Positions 11,468 to 19,732 of a DNA stretch of 64,000 bases are shown here, piece by piece. The stretch covers positions 186,001-250,000 of the forward strand of contig NZ_RBZU01000002.1 in NCBI RefSeq assembly GCF_003628125.1, in the 5' to 3' direction. Position 1 is the first letter of the stretch; each line of letters opens with the position of its first letter. The notes under the pieces are model-generated. The model worked only from the letters and a program-made list of their open reading frames with translations. It was not told the origin of the DNA and ran no database searches. A program made the position numbers and the translations under genes. Source of the DNA: Pararobbsia silviterrae (GTDB lineage: Bacteria; Pseudomonadota; Gammaproteobacteria; Burkholderiales; Burkholderiaceae).

Positions 11468-11496
11468 ATAGTAATGAGAACGATTCTCGTTAGCAA
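11468..11496 (-). promoter_or_regulatory. hemP promoter with Fur box in the spacer
   Basis: On the minus strand TTGCTA and TACTAT are separated by exactly 17 bases, and the spacer is occupied by the Fur box: AATGAGAACGATTCTCGTT (plus strand 11473-11491) matches 17 of 19 positions of the AATGAGAATGATTCTCATT form. Fur binding here would block RNA polymerase directly. This is the best Fur site in the window. Confidence 0.8.
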
Positions 11497-11646
11497 GTTG
11501 ACCGTTTAAATGGCCTGCGCGTCTCGATAGCTTTTTACATTTCCATCGGGGAGCAGCGCGCAAGCGGGTCATGTGACCCGCGTGACGGACGGGGTTTGTG
11601 TCGCGGCGAGGGGGGCGACCGGGTCGATGCGCGGCGTTCCGGTCGG

Positions 11647-12129
11647 TTAGTGGAGCCTGCCCGAGAGTTGGCCGGCGTGAGCAAACTGGCGAATCAGGCG
11701 CACGGTATCGATATCGGCTTCGCGATACGCGGATTTGACGATTTCCATCGTTTGCCGGTCATCCGATCCGCGCGGTTCGGGCAGCGTCGTCGCGTATTCG
11801 AAGCGCAGGAACAACTGGAGTTCGTCGGGGGCTTCGATCGTCATCGTCAGCGTGCCGCCGACATGCGAGTCCGTGGCGGCGATCTCATAGCGCACGCGTT
11901 CGCTCGGTGTCAGCGTGACGCGGTCGCGTACCTTCGCGACGCCATAGTTGAGCTCGCGTTCGATCGTGTCGCCGTCACGACGCAAGATCGTGCACTGGTC
12001 GAGTCCGGCGACAAATAACTGCGGCTTCTCGACGCGCAGCAGCAAGCCTTGCCAGACCTCCTCGCGCGTCAGCGGATCGAGCAACGGGTTCAGCGGATCG
12101 TTGATCTGGATCAGATGTTCGAAATTCAA
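11647..12129 (-). CDS. SRPBCC / DUF1857-type protein
   Basis: A 160-residue cytoplasmic protein resembling the DUF1857 (AtaL-like) branch of the START/SRPBCC fold, a hydrophobic-ligand-binding shape. Seen: NFEHLIQINDPLNPLLDPLTREEVWQGLLLRVEKP at the N-terminus and a beta-rich middle (VRYEIAATDSHVGGTLTMTIEAPDELQLFLRFEY). The start is a TTG at 12129 preceded by AAAGGAAG, since there is no ATG near the family N-terminus and the upstream frame is arginine-rich noise. Function is unknown; it lies between hemP and osmC on the same strand but with over 200 bp gaps, so an operon is doubtful. Confidence 0.8.
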   Translation of the reverse strand: MNFEHLIQINDPLNPLLDPLTREEVWQGLLLRVEKPQLFVAGLDQCTILRRDGDTIERELNYGVAKVRDRVTLTPSERVRYEIAATDSHVGGTLTMTIEAPDELQLFLRFEYATTLPEPRGSDDRQTMEIVKSAYREADIDTVRLIRQFAHAGQLSGRLH

Positions 12130-12347
12130 GGGTACGGCTTCCTTTCTTTGCGGTATTTGACGCGCCGTCTTGACGCGCCGTCTTGACGCGCCGCCGGTGC
12201 AATGTCCATCGCACACGATGCGCACGACACATGGCTGATTCGATACGCACGCCCGGTGCGGCACACGCGGCGCATCCGAACCCTGCAACCCGTCAATCTC
12301 GGTTTGGCGACAGGCGTCGCGCGTCAGTCGATACTTCGCGGGCGTCC

Positions 12348-12752
12348 TCAGACGGCGACGTCGGCGGCCGTCGTGCGGATCTCGATCGGCTTACTCAGCA
12401 CTTTATGGACCGGGCAAGCATTCGCGATCTGAAGCAAGCGCTCGCGTTGTGAGTCGTCGAGCGCGCCGAACACGGCGACTTCGCGATCGATCGTCGATCC
12501 GTTGGCGTCCGATGAAAATGCCAGTTTGACCTCGATACGGTGGAGCGGCCAGCCTTTTCGCTCGGCATACATCTTGACGGTAATCGCCGTACAGGTGCCC
12601 AGGCTCGAAAGCAGCAATGCAAACGGTGTCGGACCGCGGTCGCCGCCGCCGACCGCCTCGGGCTCGTCGCCGAGCCACGTATGGTGGCCGTCGTCGAGCA
12701 GTACACGGTAGTTCGGGCCCTCGAGCGTGGCGCTGACCTGGGTGACTTCCAT
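12348..12752 (-). CDS. OsmC family protein
   Basis: OsmC/Ohr-superfamily protein of 134 residues. Members reduce organic hydroperoxides with a two-cysteine thiol mechanism; this one has both cysteines, in SSLGTCTAITVKMY and in NACPVHKVLSKPIEI. It looks closer to the YhfA-like OsmC subgroup than to Ohr. The start at 12752 has GGAG 6 bases upstream; the ATG 12 bases earlier lacks a ribosome site, and the frame upstream of that runs into the 7-bp tandem repeat. Divergent from the LysR gene at 13144. Confidence 0.88.
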   Translation of the reverse strand: MEVTQVSATLEGPNYRVLLDDGHHTWLGDEPEAVGGGDRGPTPFALLLSSLGTCTAITVKMYAERKGWPLHRIEVKLAFSSDANGSTIDREVAVFGALDDSQRERLLQIANACPVHKVLSKPIEIRTTAADVAV

Positions 12753-13143
12753 CGGAAACTCCATCAAAAAATAAAGTGTGCGGCATGCCGGCGACGCCTC
12801 GTGGCGTGCCAATCTGCCGACTTGTTGATCCGCTGAGGCGCTAACCTGCCGACCACCGACCACCGACCACCGACCACCGACCACCGACCACCGACCACCG
12901 ACCACCGACCACCGACCCGGGGACCTGGCGATCCGTGGTGACCCGGCGACGGGTGAGCTGGTGACCCGCCGACCTTACCGAGACCGTCCAGTCTTACGAC
13001 AGCGCAAGCGCGCGACGACCCGTGGACAGGATGGCCGCGTGCCGCCCAAGCCGTTGCGGAATATCATAACGGCGGTTGCATCTCGATGGCAGGTCACCGG
13101 CGAAGCGCATCGTGCGTACGCCGGACACACGGCGCGAACAGTT
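12753..13143. other. osmC-lysR divergent region
   Basis: The 391-bp gap between divergent osmC and the LysR gene contains the heptamer array at 12849-12918 and degenerate related sequence up to about 12975 (for example GGTGACCCGGCGACGGG). No gene is supported in it. Confidence 0.5.
12849..12918. repeat. 7-bp tandem repeat, ten units
   Basis: Nine perfect copies of CCGACCA followed by CCGACCC. The unit is not a multiple of three, so copy-number change shifts spacing by seven bases. It lies in the shared upstream region of osmC and the LysR gene. Confidence 0.95.
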
Positions 13144-14187
13144 ATGGATTGGCAGACACACGATCTGAACGACTTGATGTATTTCTCGCAGATCGTCGAA
13201 CACGGCGGATTTTCGGCGGCGGAGCGCGTGCTCGGTATTTCGAAGTCACGACTCTCGCGCCGGCTGTCCGACCTCGAGGCGAAGCTCGGCGTGCGGCTGC
13301 TGCAACGCTCGACTCGCCGACTCGCGCTGACCGAGGCCGGGCGCGTGTTCTACGAGCACTGCGCGGCCATGCTCGGCGAAGCGCGCGCGGCGCTCGACAC
13401 GGTCTCGCAACTGCGCGAAGCGCCGCGCGGTACCGTGCGCGTCAGTTGCCCGGTGACGGTCTCGCATATGCTGCTTTCGCCGATTCTGCCGCGCTTTCTA
13501 AGCCAATATCCGGAGGTTCGGATCTCGGTCCGTGTGACGAACCGTGTCGTCGATCTCTACGAGGACGGCATCGACGTGGCCCTGCGCGTGCGCTCCGAAC
13601 CGCCGCGCAGCGAGAACGTCGTCGTCCGGCCGCTGATGACGACGACGCAGTTGCTCGTCGCGGCGCCGTCCTTGTTAAACCGGGTCGGGCGGCCGAAGGG
13701 CCTCGACGATCTCGCGCGATTCGATACGCTCGATGTGCCCGTCGAGGACGGCCGTCATGTATTCCATCTAGTGAGTCCGACGGGCGAGTCGCACGACGTG
13801 CCGCATTCGCCGCGTCTCGTGACGGCGGATATCGGCACGATTTTCAACAGCGTCAAGGCCGGGATCGGCATCGCCGTGCTGCCCGAAATGAACTTCGCGA
13901 CCGCGATGTCCGAAGGGTCGCTCGTGCCGGTGCTGCCCGGATGGTCGTCGCCGCAACCGAATTTCTATGCGGTGTTTCTGTCGCGGCAAGGACTCACGCC
14001 CGCGGTGCGCGTGTTCGTCGATTTTCTCGTCGAAGCGTTTCGCGATCCCGATGTGCCCAAATGTCCGCGCAACGCGGACGGCTCGCTCGACGAATCGCGC
14101 CTGTCGATCCACGAACGCGCGATCCTCGCTTCTCACACGACGTCGGCCGAGGCGATCCGCGATTCGCTCGGGCAGATCGTCGAATAG
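13144..14187 (+). CDS. LysR family transcriptional regulator
   Basis: LysR-type regulator of 347 residues. The N-terminal winged helix-turn-helix (FSQIVEHGGFSAAERVLGISKSRLSRRLSDLEAKLGVRLLQRSTR, about residues 15-58) is typical of the branch related to DsdC/CrgA-like regulators, followed by the effector-binding domain (TVRVSCPVTVSHMLLSPILPRFL onward). The C-terminus is longer than usual by about 40 residues. Start chosen at the ATG that begins MDWQTHDLNDLMYFSQ; the longer frame reaches the repeat region. It is divergent from osmC, which may be its target. The inducer is unknown. Confidence 0.92.
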   Translation: MDWQTHDLNDLMYFSQIVEHGGFSAAERVLGISKSRLSRRLSDLEAKLGVRLLQRSTRRLALTEAGRVFYEHCAAMLGEARAALDTVSQLREAPRGTVRVSCPVTVSHMLLSPILPRFLSQYPEVRISVRVTNRVVDLYEDGIDVALRVRSEPPRSENVVVRPLMTTTQLLVAAPSLLNRVGRPKGLDDLARFDTLDVPVEDGRHVFHLVSPTGESHDVPHSPRLVTADIGTIFNSVKAGIGIAVLPEMNFATAMSEGSLVPVLPGWSSPQPNFYAVFLSRQGLTPAVRVFVDFLVEAFRDPDVPKCPRNADGSLDESRLSIHERAILASHTTSAEAIRDSLGQIVE

Positions 14188-14282
14188 GGGCGGGCGCGGC
14201 AGGCTGTCGAGTCGCGCGCGGGCCCGTCAGCGCCATCGTCGAATAATCTATTTGCGACGGGTCGCACATTACCGATGGTTCT

Positions 14283-14311
14283 TTGGCGCGTCGGGTCATC
14301 GTGTCTATATT
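14283..14311 (+). promoter_or_regulatory. Sigma70-like promoter of the RNA candidate
   Basis: TTGGCG (14283-14288) and TATATT (14306-14311) are separated by 17 bases. No start codon with a ribosome site follows, which fits an RNA gene rather than a protein gene. Confidence 0.5.
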
Positions 14312-14317
14312 GAAGAC

Positions 14318-14525
14318 GCACTTTTGCACTGGGGGTGCCCGTGCGGAAGACAGAGGCCACTATCCTTAGTGAGCCCGATAGGGCGAACGGCGGTTACCGT
14401 GTCGACGACGGCAATCCCGCCATGGAGGGGATCTGCACCCACATGAGGTTGCCTGTCACCTCTAAGCCCGAATGCGCTGCGTGCGCACACACAAAGGCCC
14501 CCGCGACGCGGGGGCCTTTACTTTT
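14318..14525 (+). ncRNA. Candidate structured small RNA, possibly 6S-like
   Basis: About 200 bases lie between the promoter and the terminator at 14497-14520. Visible structure: GGGTGC near 14334 can pair with GCACCC near 14433, enclosing hairpins such as GCCCGATAGGGC, followed by the GAGGTTGCCTGTCACCTC hairpin near 14452. The 5' part CTGGGGGTGCCCGTGCGG loosely resembles the start of enterobacterial 6S RNA (CUGAGAUGUUCGCAAGCGG). Size and stand-alone promoter fit 6S, but the identity is a guess. An independent sRNA is moderately supported. Confidence 0.4.
14495..14525. terminator. Strong intrinsic terminator, usable on both strands
   Basis: AAAGGCCCCCGCG and CGCGGGGGCCTTT form a perfect stem, followed by TTTACTTTT on the plus strand and a shorter T run on the minus strand. 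It can end the plus-strand RNA candidate and also transcripts of bfd, which stops 120 bp away on the minus strand. Confidence 0.85.
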
Positions 14526-14645
14526 GGATAGCGGAAAAGGCGTCGAAGCAGCCCTCGGACAGGGCGCTGGGGAGAAGATCGGGATGCAGGCCCGCGCGTC
14601 ACGCGGACCGAGGACGTTGCGCGGCGTGGCCGCGCGCGTGGGCGA

Positions 14646-14885
14646 TCAGGCCGCTACACGCTCGTAAAACTGGATCGGCGCGCTGGCGACGGCTTCGCCC
14701 TTGTGCAGGCAGCCCGTCGCGCACAGGCCGCTTTCCTCCAGCATGCCGCGCACATGACCTTCGCATTTGCCGCAGCAAAGCGAAACGCCCAACTCGAATT
14801 GCAGTTCCTCGAACGACTCGGCGCCTTCTCGGATGGCCCCGTGGATATGGCGGTCGGACACCGACTTGCAGACACACACAATCAT
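14646..14885 (-). CDS. bfd: Bacterioferritin-associated ferredoxin
   Basis: Small [2Fe-2S] protein of 79 residues that delivers electrons to bacterioferritin so that stored iron is released. The cysteine pattern Cys4, Cys6, Cys38 and Cys41 (MIVCVCKSVSD and SLCCGKCEGH) is the canonical Bfd cluster-binding set. It is separated from bfr by murI. A Fur-like box lies just upstream, which fits the usual induction of bfd under iron starvation. Confidence 0.95.
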   Translation of the reverse strand: MIVCVCKSVSDRHIHGAIREGAESFEELQFELGVSLCCGKCEGHVRGMLEESGLCATGCLHKGEAVASAPIQFYERVAA

Positions 14886-14907
14886 GCTTCGGAACTCGTT
14901 GAGCGTT

Positions 14908-14926
14908 AATGCGAATTATTATTGTT
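14908..14926 (-). promoter_or_regulatory. Fur-like box upstream of bfd
   Basis: On the minus strand AACAATAATAATTCGCATT matches 14 of 19 positions of the Fur-box form used for hemP. It lies 23-41 bp before the bfd start. Confidence 0.5.
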
Positions 14927-15112
14927 CAGATCCTTGGTGGCGAGCAAGTGCCGTCTACACGTTTTTTGTAACAGGTCGCGAGCAGGGTTATTCAATGGGG
15001 GGCGGGATCCCGATCGGCACGCCGATGCGGCGGCGCCGATTCGAGCAGAACCCGTGAAAGTCTTCAGGATCAACGCGTTAAATCGACGCGCGCACGACGC
15101 GGCGCGAGCGAT

Positions 15113-15970
15113 TTATACCGACACCGCGGGGCTGCCGTCGTGGGTATGGCGAGAAGGGATCGAAAGGATCTCGACAGATTGTTCAAGTCCGAGCAGCGTC
15201 CGCGCGACATACGCGAGCGGCTCCGGATCGCCCGTCGTACACAGCCGGACCCGGCCTTGCGGACGGTCGGCCGCGTCCGGGGTCGATTCGGCTTGCGTGA
15301 GCGGACGGCCGAGCAAGCGCGCGAGCTGCTGCGCGATCGCGGCGCTCGTATCGACGATCGTCAGGCGATCGCCCGTAATGCGCCGGATGGCCGTATCGAC
15401 AAACGGATAGTGCGTGCAGCCGAGCACGAGCGTGTCGGCGCCTTCGGCGAGCATCGGCGCGAGGTATTGCTCGAGCAGCGCCATCAGGGCGGGAGAATCG
15501 GTGTCGCCGCGCTCGATCATCTCGACGAGCCCGAGGCCGGGCTGGCACAGATAGCGGCAGCGCGTCTGATGTTCGTCGAGCAAGCGCCGGAATTTTTCGC
15601 TGCGCAATGTCGATGCGGTCGCCAGCACGCCCGCGACCCCCGTTTTGGAGATCGCGGCCGCCGGCTTGAGGCCCGGCTCGACGCCGACGAGCGGGATCGG
15701 ACTCAAGGTCCGCAGCAGATGGACCGCTTGCGCGGTCGCCGTGTTGCACGCGACGACCATCGCCTTCGCGTGCTGGCCGAGCAGCCATTCGCTGATCGCG
15801 AGCGAGCGCTCGATGATGAACGCGTCGTCGCGTCCGCCGTACGGCGCGTTGCCCGAATCGGCGACGTAGACGATGTCCTCGTGCGGCAGCAAGGCCCGGA
15901 CGGCGCGGAGCACCGAGAGTCCGCCGAGGCCGGAGTCGAAGACCCCGACCGGACCGCGCGAATCGATCAT
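15113..15970 (-). CDS. murI: Glutamate racemase
   Basis: Cytoplasmic enzyme that converts L- to D-glutamate for peptidoglycan. The 285-residue protein has the two catalytic cysteines in their motifs, Cys75 in VVACNTATA and Cys185 in VLGCTHYPF, and the N-terminal FDSGLGGLSVL. It lies 23 bp downstream of bfr on the same strand, so it is probably co-transcribed with bfr, an unusual partner for a cell-wall gene. No oddities in length or motifs. Confidence 0.96.
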   Translation of the reverse strand: MIDSRGPVGVFDSGLGGLSVLRAVRALLPHEDIVYVADSGNAPYGGRDDAFIIERSLAISEWLLGQHAKAMVVACNTATAQAVHLLRTLSPIPLVGVEPGLKPAAAISKTGVAGVLATASTLRSEKFRRLLDEHQTRCRYLCQPGLGLVEMIERGDTDSPALMALLEQYLAPMLAEGADTLVLGCTHYPFVDTAIRRITGDRLTIVDTSAAIAQQLARLLGRPLTQAESTPDAADRPQGRVRLCTTGDPEPLAYVARTLLGLEQSVEILSIPSRHTHDGSPAVSV

Positions 15971-15993
15971 GGCCGTAGCGTCGAACGCGGGAA

Positions 15994-16473
15994 TCAGGAC
16001 TCGAACGAGGCCATACCCGACTGGTGGTAGTTCTGCAGGCCGACCTTCTCGACGAGGTCGATCTGCGTTTCGAGCCAGTCGATATGCTCTTCCGTGTCCT
16101 GCAGGATCGTCACGAAGATTTCGCGCGACACGAAATCACGCACCGACTCGCAGTAGGCGATCGCCTCCTTGCAGGTCCCTTGCGAGATTTGTTCGAGCTT
16201 GAGGTCGCACTTGAGAATCTCGACGGTGTCTTCGCCGACGAGCAGCTTGTGCAGATCCTGGAGATTGGGCAGGCCGTCGAGCATGAAAATCCGCTGGATC
16301 AGCATGTCCGCGTGCTTCATTTCACCGATCGACTCGTCGTACTCATGCTTGCCGAGCTTGTCGAGTCCCCAATGCTGATACATCCGTGCGTGCAGGAAGT
16401 ACTGATTGATGGCGGTGAGCTCGTTCTTGAGCTGGGCGTTCAGATATTCGATGACTTTTTTATCGCCTTGCAT
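15994..16473 (-). CDS. bfr: Bacterioferritin
   Basis: Haem-containing iron-storage protein that forms 24-subunit shells. All key residues are present in the 159-residue chain: the ferroxidase ligands Glu18, Glu51, His54, Glu94, Glu127 and His130, and the haem ligand Met52 (EMKHAD). The start has AGGAG upstream (CAGGAGCTAAAGAAAATG). It is followed after 23 bp by murI, and bfd lies beyond, so the storage protein and its release partner are close but under separate promoters. Confidence 0.97.
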   Translation of the reverse strand: MQGDKKVIEYLNAQLKNELTAINQYFLHARMYQHWGLDKLGKHEYDESIGEMKHADMLIQRIFMLDGLPNLQDLHKLLVGEDTVEILKCDLKLEQISQGTCKEAIAYCESVRDFVSREIFVTILQDTEEHIDWLETQIDLVEKVGLQNYHQSGMASFES

Positions 16474-16809
16474 TTTCTTTAGCTCCTGACTATCGCAATT
16501 CCTGGGGGCGTGGACGCAAGCTTAAACATAGCTGTCTTTTAAGGCCACAACGACGTCAAATTGACGATCGTGTGCACGGGCGTTTGTTTTCTGCTTGACC
16601 GCCCAAGCGTGTCGTACCGCATCGCCCGTGCCGGCCGATCCGTGAGCAGGCGCGTTCGCTGTCACGTCTGCGCCGCGCGTCGATCGATTCATGCCGCACG
16701 GGGGCGGGCATGCCGGACCCGCGCGTACGCGGCGGCGGGGCGGCCGGGTGTGCCGCGGCGGATGACGCGCGCGCTTGCGCGCGCTATCCGAACCGATCGA
16801 ACCGATCGA
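16474..16809. other. bfr upstream / fumarase downstream region
   Basis: 336 bp without a gene. It must hold the bfr promoter, but I could not fix one. A GC-only hairpin GCGCGCGCTTGCGCGCGC at 16766-16783 lies about 30 bp after the fumarase stop without a T tract, and a direct repeat of AACCGATCG follows it. Confidence 0.45.
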
Positions 16810-18333
16810 TCACGCCGTCGCGACGGGGATCTTGCCGATCTTGGCCTGCCATTCCTTCGGGCCGGTCTGATGGACCGACGTGCCGTTCGAATCGACGGCG
16901 ACCGTCACGGGCATGTCCTGGACGTCGAACTCGTAGATCGCTTCCATGCCGAGGTCCTCGAACGCGAGCACCTTCGCCGAACGGATCGCCTTCGAGACGA
17001 GATAGGCCGCGCCGCCGACCGCCATCAGATACGCGGCCTTGTGCTTGCGGATCGCCTCGATCGCGACCGGGCCGCGCTCGGCCTTGCCGATCATCGAGAT
17101 CAGGCCGGTCTGCGCGAGCATCGTCTCGGTGAATTTATCCATCCGCGTCGCGGTTGTCGGGCCTGCGGGACCGACCGCCTCGTCACGGACCGGATCGACG
17201 GGGCCGACGTAATAGATCACCCGGTTCTTGAAGTCGACCGGCAGTGTCTGACCCGCGGCGAGCATGTCGGCGATGCGCTTGTGCGCCGCGTCGCGGCCCG
17301 TGAGCATCTTGCCCGACAGCAGCAGCGTCTGGCCCGGCTTCCACGCCGCGACCTGCTCGGGCGTCAGCGTGTTCAGGTCGACGCGCTGGCTTGTTTCGGT
17401 GTTCGGCGTCCAGTTGACCTTCGGCCAGGCGTCGAGCGGCGGCGGGTCGAGGCGGGCGACGCCCGAGCCGTCGAGCACGAAGTGCGCGTGACGCGTCGCG
17501 GCGCAGTTCGGGATCATCGCGATCGGCTTGCTCGCCGCGTGGGTCGGCGCCGACAGGATCTTGACGTCGAGCACGGTCGCGAGGCCGCCGAGACCCTGTG
17601 CGCCGATGCCTAGCGCGTTGACCTTTTCATAGAGTTCGATGCGCAGCTCTTCGGCCCAGTCCTTCGGACCGCGCGCGATGACGTCCTGGATATCGATCGA
17701 ATCCATCAGCGATTCCTTGGCCATGAGCATCGCCTTCTCGGCCGTGCCGCCGATACCGATGCCGAGCATGCCCGGCGGACACCAGCCCGCGCCCATCAGC
17801 GGCACGGTCTTGAGCACCCAGTCGACGATCGAATCGGACGGGTTGAGCATCGCGAACTTCGACTTGTTCTCGGAGCCGCCGCCCTTGGCCGCGACTTGCA
17901 CCTCGACCGTGTTGCCCGGCACGATCTCGTAATGGATCACGGCCGGCGTGTTGTCCTTCGTATTCTTGCGCGCACCCTCGGGCGGGTTCACGATCGATGC
18001 GCGCAGCACGTTGTCCGGATGCGTGTAACCGCGGCGCACGCCCTCGTTGATCATGTCGGTCACGCCCATCGTCGCGCCGTCCCACCGAACGTCCATGCCG
18101 ATCTTGACGAAGATCGTCACGATGCCGGTGTCCTGGCAGATCGGGCGGCGGCCTTCCGCGCACATCCGGCTGTTGGTCAGGATCTGCGCAATCGCGTCTT
18201 TCGCCGCGACGCTCTGTTCGCGCTCGTATGCGCGGCCCAGCGCCTGGATGTAGTCGAGCGGGTGGTAGTAGCTGATGTATTGCAGCGAGTCGGCAATACT
18301 CTGGATCAGATCTTCCTGCTTGATGACGGTCAT
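16810..18333 (-). CDS. fumA: Class I fumarate hydratase (iron-sulfur)
   Basis: Fumarase of the oxygen-sensitive [4Fe-4S] class I type, interconverting fumarate and malate in the TCA cycle. The 507-residue length is normal. Cluster cysteines are in RRPICQDTGIV, GWCPPGMLGIG and PNCAATRHAHF; the C-terminal beta domain contains GPAGPTTATRMD and GKAERG. It is a single gene. As an iron-dependent enzyme in a region with many iron-homeostasis genes it could be an RNA or Fur target; nothing in its upstream sequence shows this. Confidence 0.96.
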   Translation of the reverse strand: MTVIKQEDLIQSIADSLQYISYYHPLDYIQALGRAYEREQSVAAKDAIAQILTNSRMCAEGRRPICQDTGIVTIFVKIGMDVRWDGATMGVTDMINEGVRRGYTHPDNVLRASIVNPPEGARKNTKDNTPAVIHYEIVPGNTVEVQVAAKGGGSENKSKFAMLNPSDSIVDWVLKTVPLMGAGWCPPGMLGIGIGGTAEKAMLMAKESLMDSIDIQDVIARGPKDWAEELRIELYEKVNALGIGAQGLGGLATVLDVKILSAPTHAASKPIAMIPNCAATRHAHFVLDGSGVARLDPPPLDAWPKVNWTPNTETSQRVDLNTLTPEQVAAWKPGQTLLLSGKMLTGRDAAHKRIADMLAAGQTLPVDFKNRVIYYVGPVDPVRDEAVGPAGPTTATRMDKFTETMLAQTGLISMIGKAERGPVAIEAIRKHKAAYLMAVGGAAYLVSKAIRSAKVLAFEDLGMEAIYEFDVQDMPVTVAVDSNGTSVHQTGPKEWQAKIGKIPVATA

Positions 18334-18532
18334 GACGGTTCTGCTTGTGAGGAGGGGCCGCGCGGACCGTTCGTAGCGTCGCGGGGCGTTTTTTATGGGC
18401 CGCGACGACGCGCACGCGGTCGAGTGCGCGCGCTTCGCCGTGCCGGCGGAAAACGCGCAATTGTACCGTGCACCCGTCCGGCTGCGCAGTCCCGGTAGCG
18501 GTACCGGCGCCGGTGCCGCCCGCTCGCGGGCG

Positions 18533-19432
18533 TTACGGCGCGGCCGGTCGAGTCTTGCGCGGGCGCAGGCTCGCGATCGCGATGCCGCCGACCACGCAGG
18601 CGAGCGCGATGCCGTGGGCGAGCGTCGGCCGCTCGCCGAGCACGACGATGCCGTACGTCGCGGCCGCCACGGGCAGCATCGCCGTGAACACGCCCGCGAG
18701 TTGCCCGGGCACGTGCCGAATGCCCTTCATCCAGAGCCAGAACGAGAAGATGCTTGCCGACAGCGCGTACCAGACGATCATGAGCCAGGTCTGCGCGGGC
18801 ACCGAAGCGAAGTCGAAGCCGATCAGCGAGACGATGCCGAACGGAGCCATGAGCAGGAGCCCGAACGCGTGGGTGTACGCACAGATATCGAGGGGCGACA
18901 GCGTTTGCGTCAGCCGGCGCGAAAGGATCACATACGTCGATTCGCAGAACACCGCGCCGAGCACCATCAGATTGCCCGTCAGCGAACTCGCGCCCGACGC
19001 GTCGGATTGACCGGACTCGCGCGCGAGCGTGACGACCACGACGCCGACGACGGCGAGCACGATGGCCGAGACGGCGCGCGCGCCCGGGCGTTCGCGCAGG
19101 AACACCCACGCGAGCAGCGCGACGACGGCCGGGATCGTGCTCGTGATCACGCCCGCGGCCACCGCGGTCGTGCGCTGCACGCCGCCGAGCATCAGCAGCG
19201 TAAAGAGGAACGTGCCGAACAAGGCCTGCAGGAACAGATTGATCCACTCGCCGCGCGAGACGCGGCGCATCTTGGCGAGACGGTATTGCGGCGCCAGCAC
19301 GACGACGGCGACCACGAAGCGGAGCAGCGCGAACAGCAGGATCGGCACAGTCGCCACGATCGATTTGCCGATGCCGACATTGCTTCCGACGAACAGCATC
19401 GACGCGATCAGGAACAGCACATAGCGATTCAA
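18533..19432 (-). CDS. EamA/DMT family transporter
   Basis: Inner-membrane protein of 299 residues with about ten hydrophobic segments and two EamA halves, the second beginning near LTGNLMVLGAVFCESTYVILSRRL. DMT-superfamily members export amino acids, metabolites or toxic compounds; no substrate can be assigned. The start MNRYVLFLIASMLFVGSNVGIGKSIVATVP is a typical first helix. It is downstream of nothing on its strand and divergent from acs after a 520-bp gap. Confidence 0.88.
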   Translation of the reverse strand: MNRYVLFLIASMLFVGSNVGIGKSIVATVPILLFALLRFVVAVVVLAPQYRLAKMRRVSRGEWINLFLQALFGTFLFTLLMLGGVQRTTAVAAGVITSTIPAVVALLAWVFLRERPGARAVSAIVLAVVGVVVVTLARESGQSDASGASSLTGNLMVLGAVFCESTYVILSRRLTQTLSPLDICAYTHAFGLLLMAPFGIVSLIGFDFASVPAQTWLMIVWYALSASIFSFWLWMKGIRHVPGQLAGVFTAMLPVAAATYGIVVLGERPTLAHGIALACVVGGIAIASLRPRKTRPAAP

Positions 19433-19489
19433 GGCAAGACCCGGTTAAACGATGGGGATAGATCGGCTAGGATTGTAGGCGCGCCGGCG

Positions 19490-19515
19490 ATATCGGGTCC
19501 ACATATCGGGTCCAC
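19490..19515. repeat. Two tandem copies of a 13-mer
   Basis: ATATCGGGTCCAC occurs twice back to back, about 60 bp upstream of the EamA gene start on its promoter side. Confidence 0.9.
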
Positions 19516-19716
19516 TTGCGCGGCGGGCCGGTCCGGGGCGCCGCCGGGCAGGGTAGCGGGGCAAGACTGACGGACGGTGCGTCTCGGCGGACAATGTCGC
19601 GTGTACGGCCCGATGAGCGAGCCGCGTCGGCGCGGGAGCGGATCGGTCGCCCTGCGCGGCGGATCGACGCGCCACGGCGGCCCGGCACGGCAGTACGCAT
19701 GGCAGTAAGCGCCAGG

Positions 19717-19732
19717 TAAGCGAGCTCGCTTA
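19717..19732. promoter_or_regulatory. 16-bp perfect palindrome, candidate operator
   Basis: TAAGCGAGCTCGCTTA is a perfect inverted repeat about 225 bp before acs, preceded by a further GTAAGCG half site at 19705. It could be an operator for acs; no protein is identified. Confidence 0.4.

Larger units (their letters stand above)
14188..14645. other. lysR-bfd convergent gap with a probable small RNA
   Basis: No protein gene is supported. The gap holds a good sigma70-type promoter, a run of hairpins and a strong terminator, listed separately. Bases after about 14525 show nothing recognisable. Confidence 0.55.

Noticed and set aside
12849-12918. CRISPR array
   Set aside because: Units are 7 bp with no spacers; it is a simple tandem repeat.
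14335-14667. A 110-residue frame with MEGICTHMRLPVTSKPECAACAH
   Set aside because: It runs through a terminator hairpin and a structured RNA region, with no ribosome site or family.
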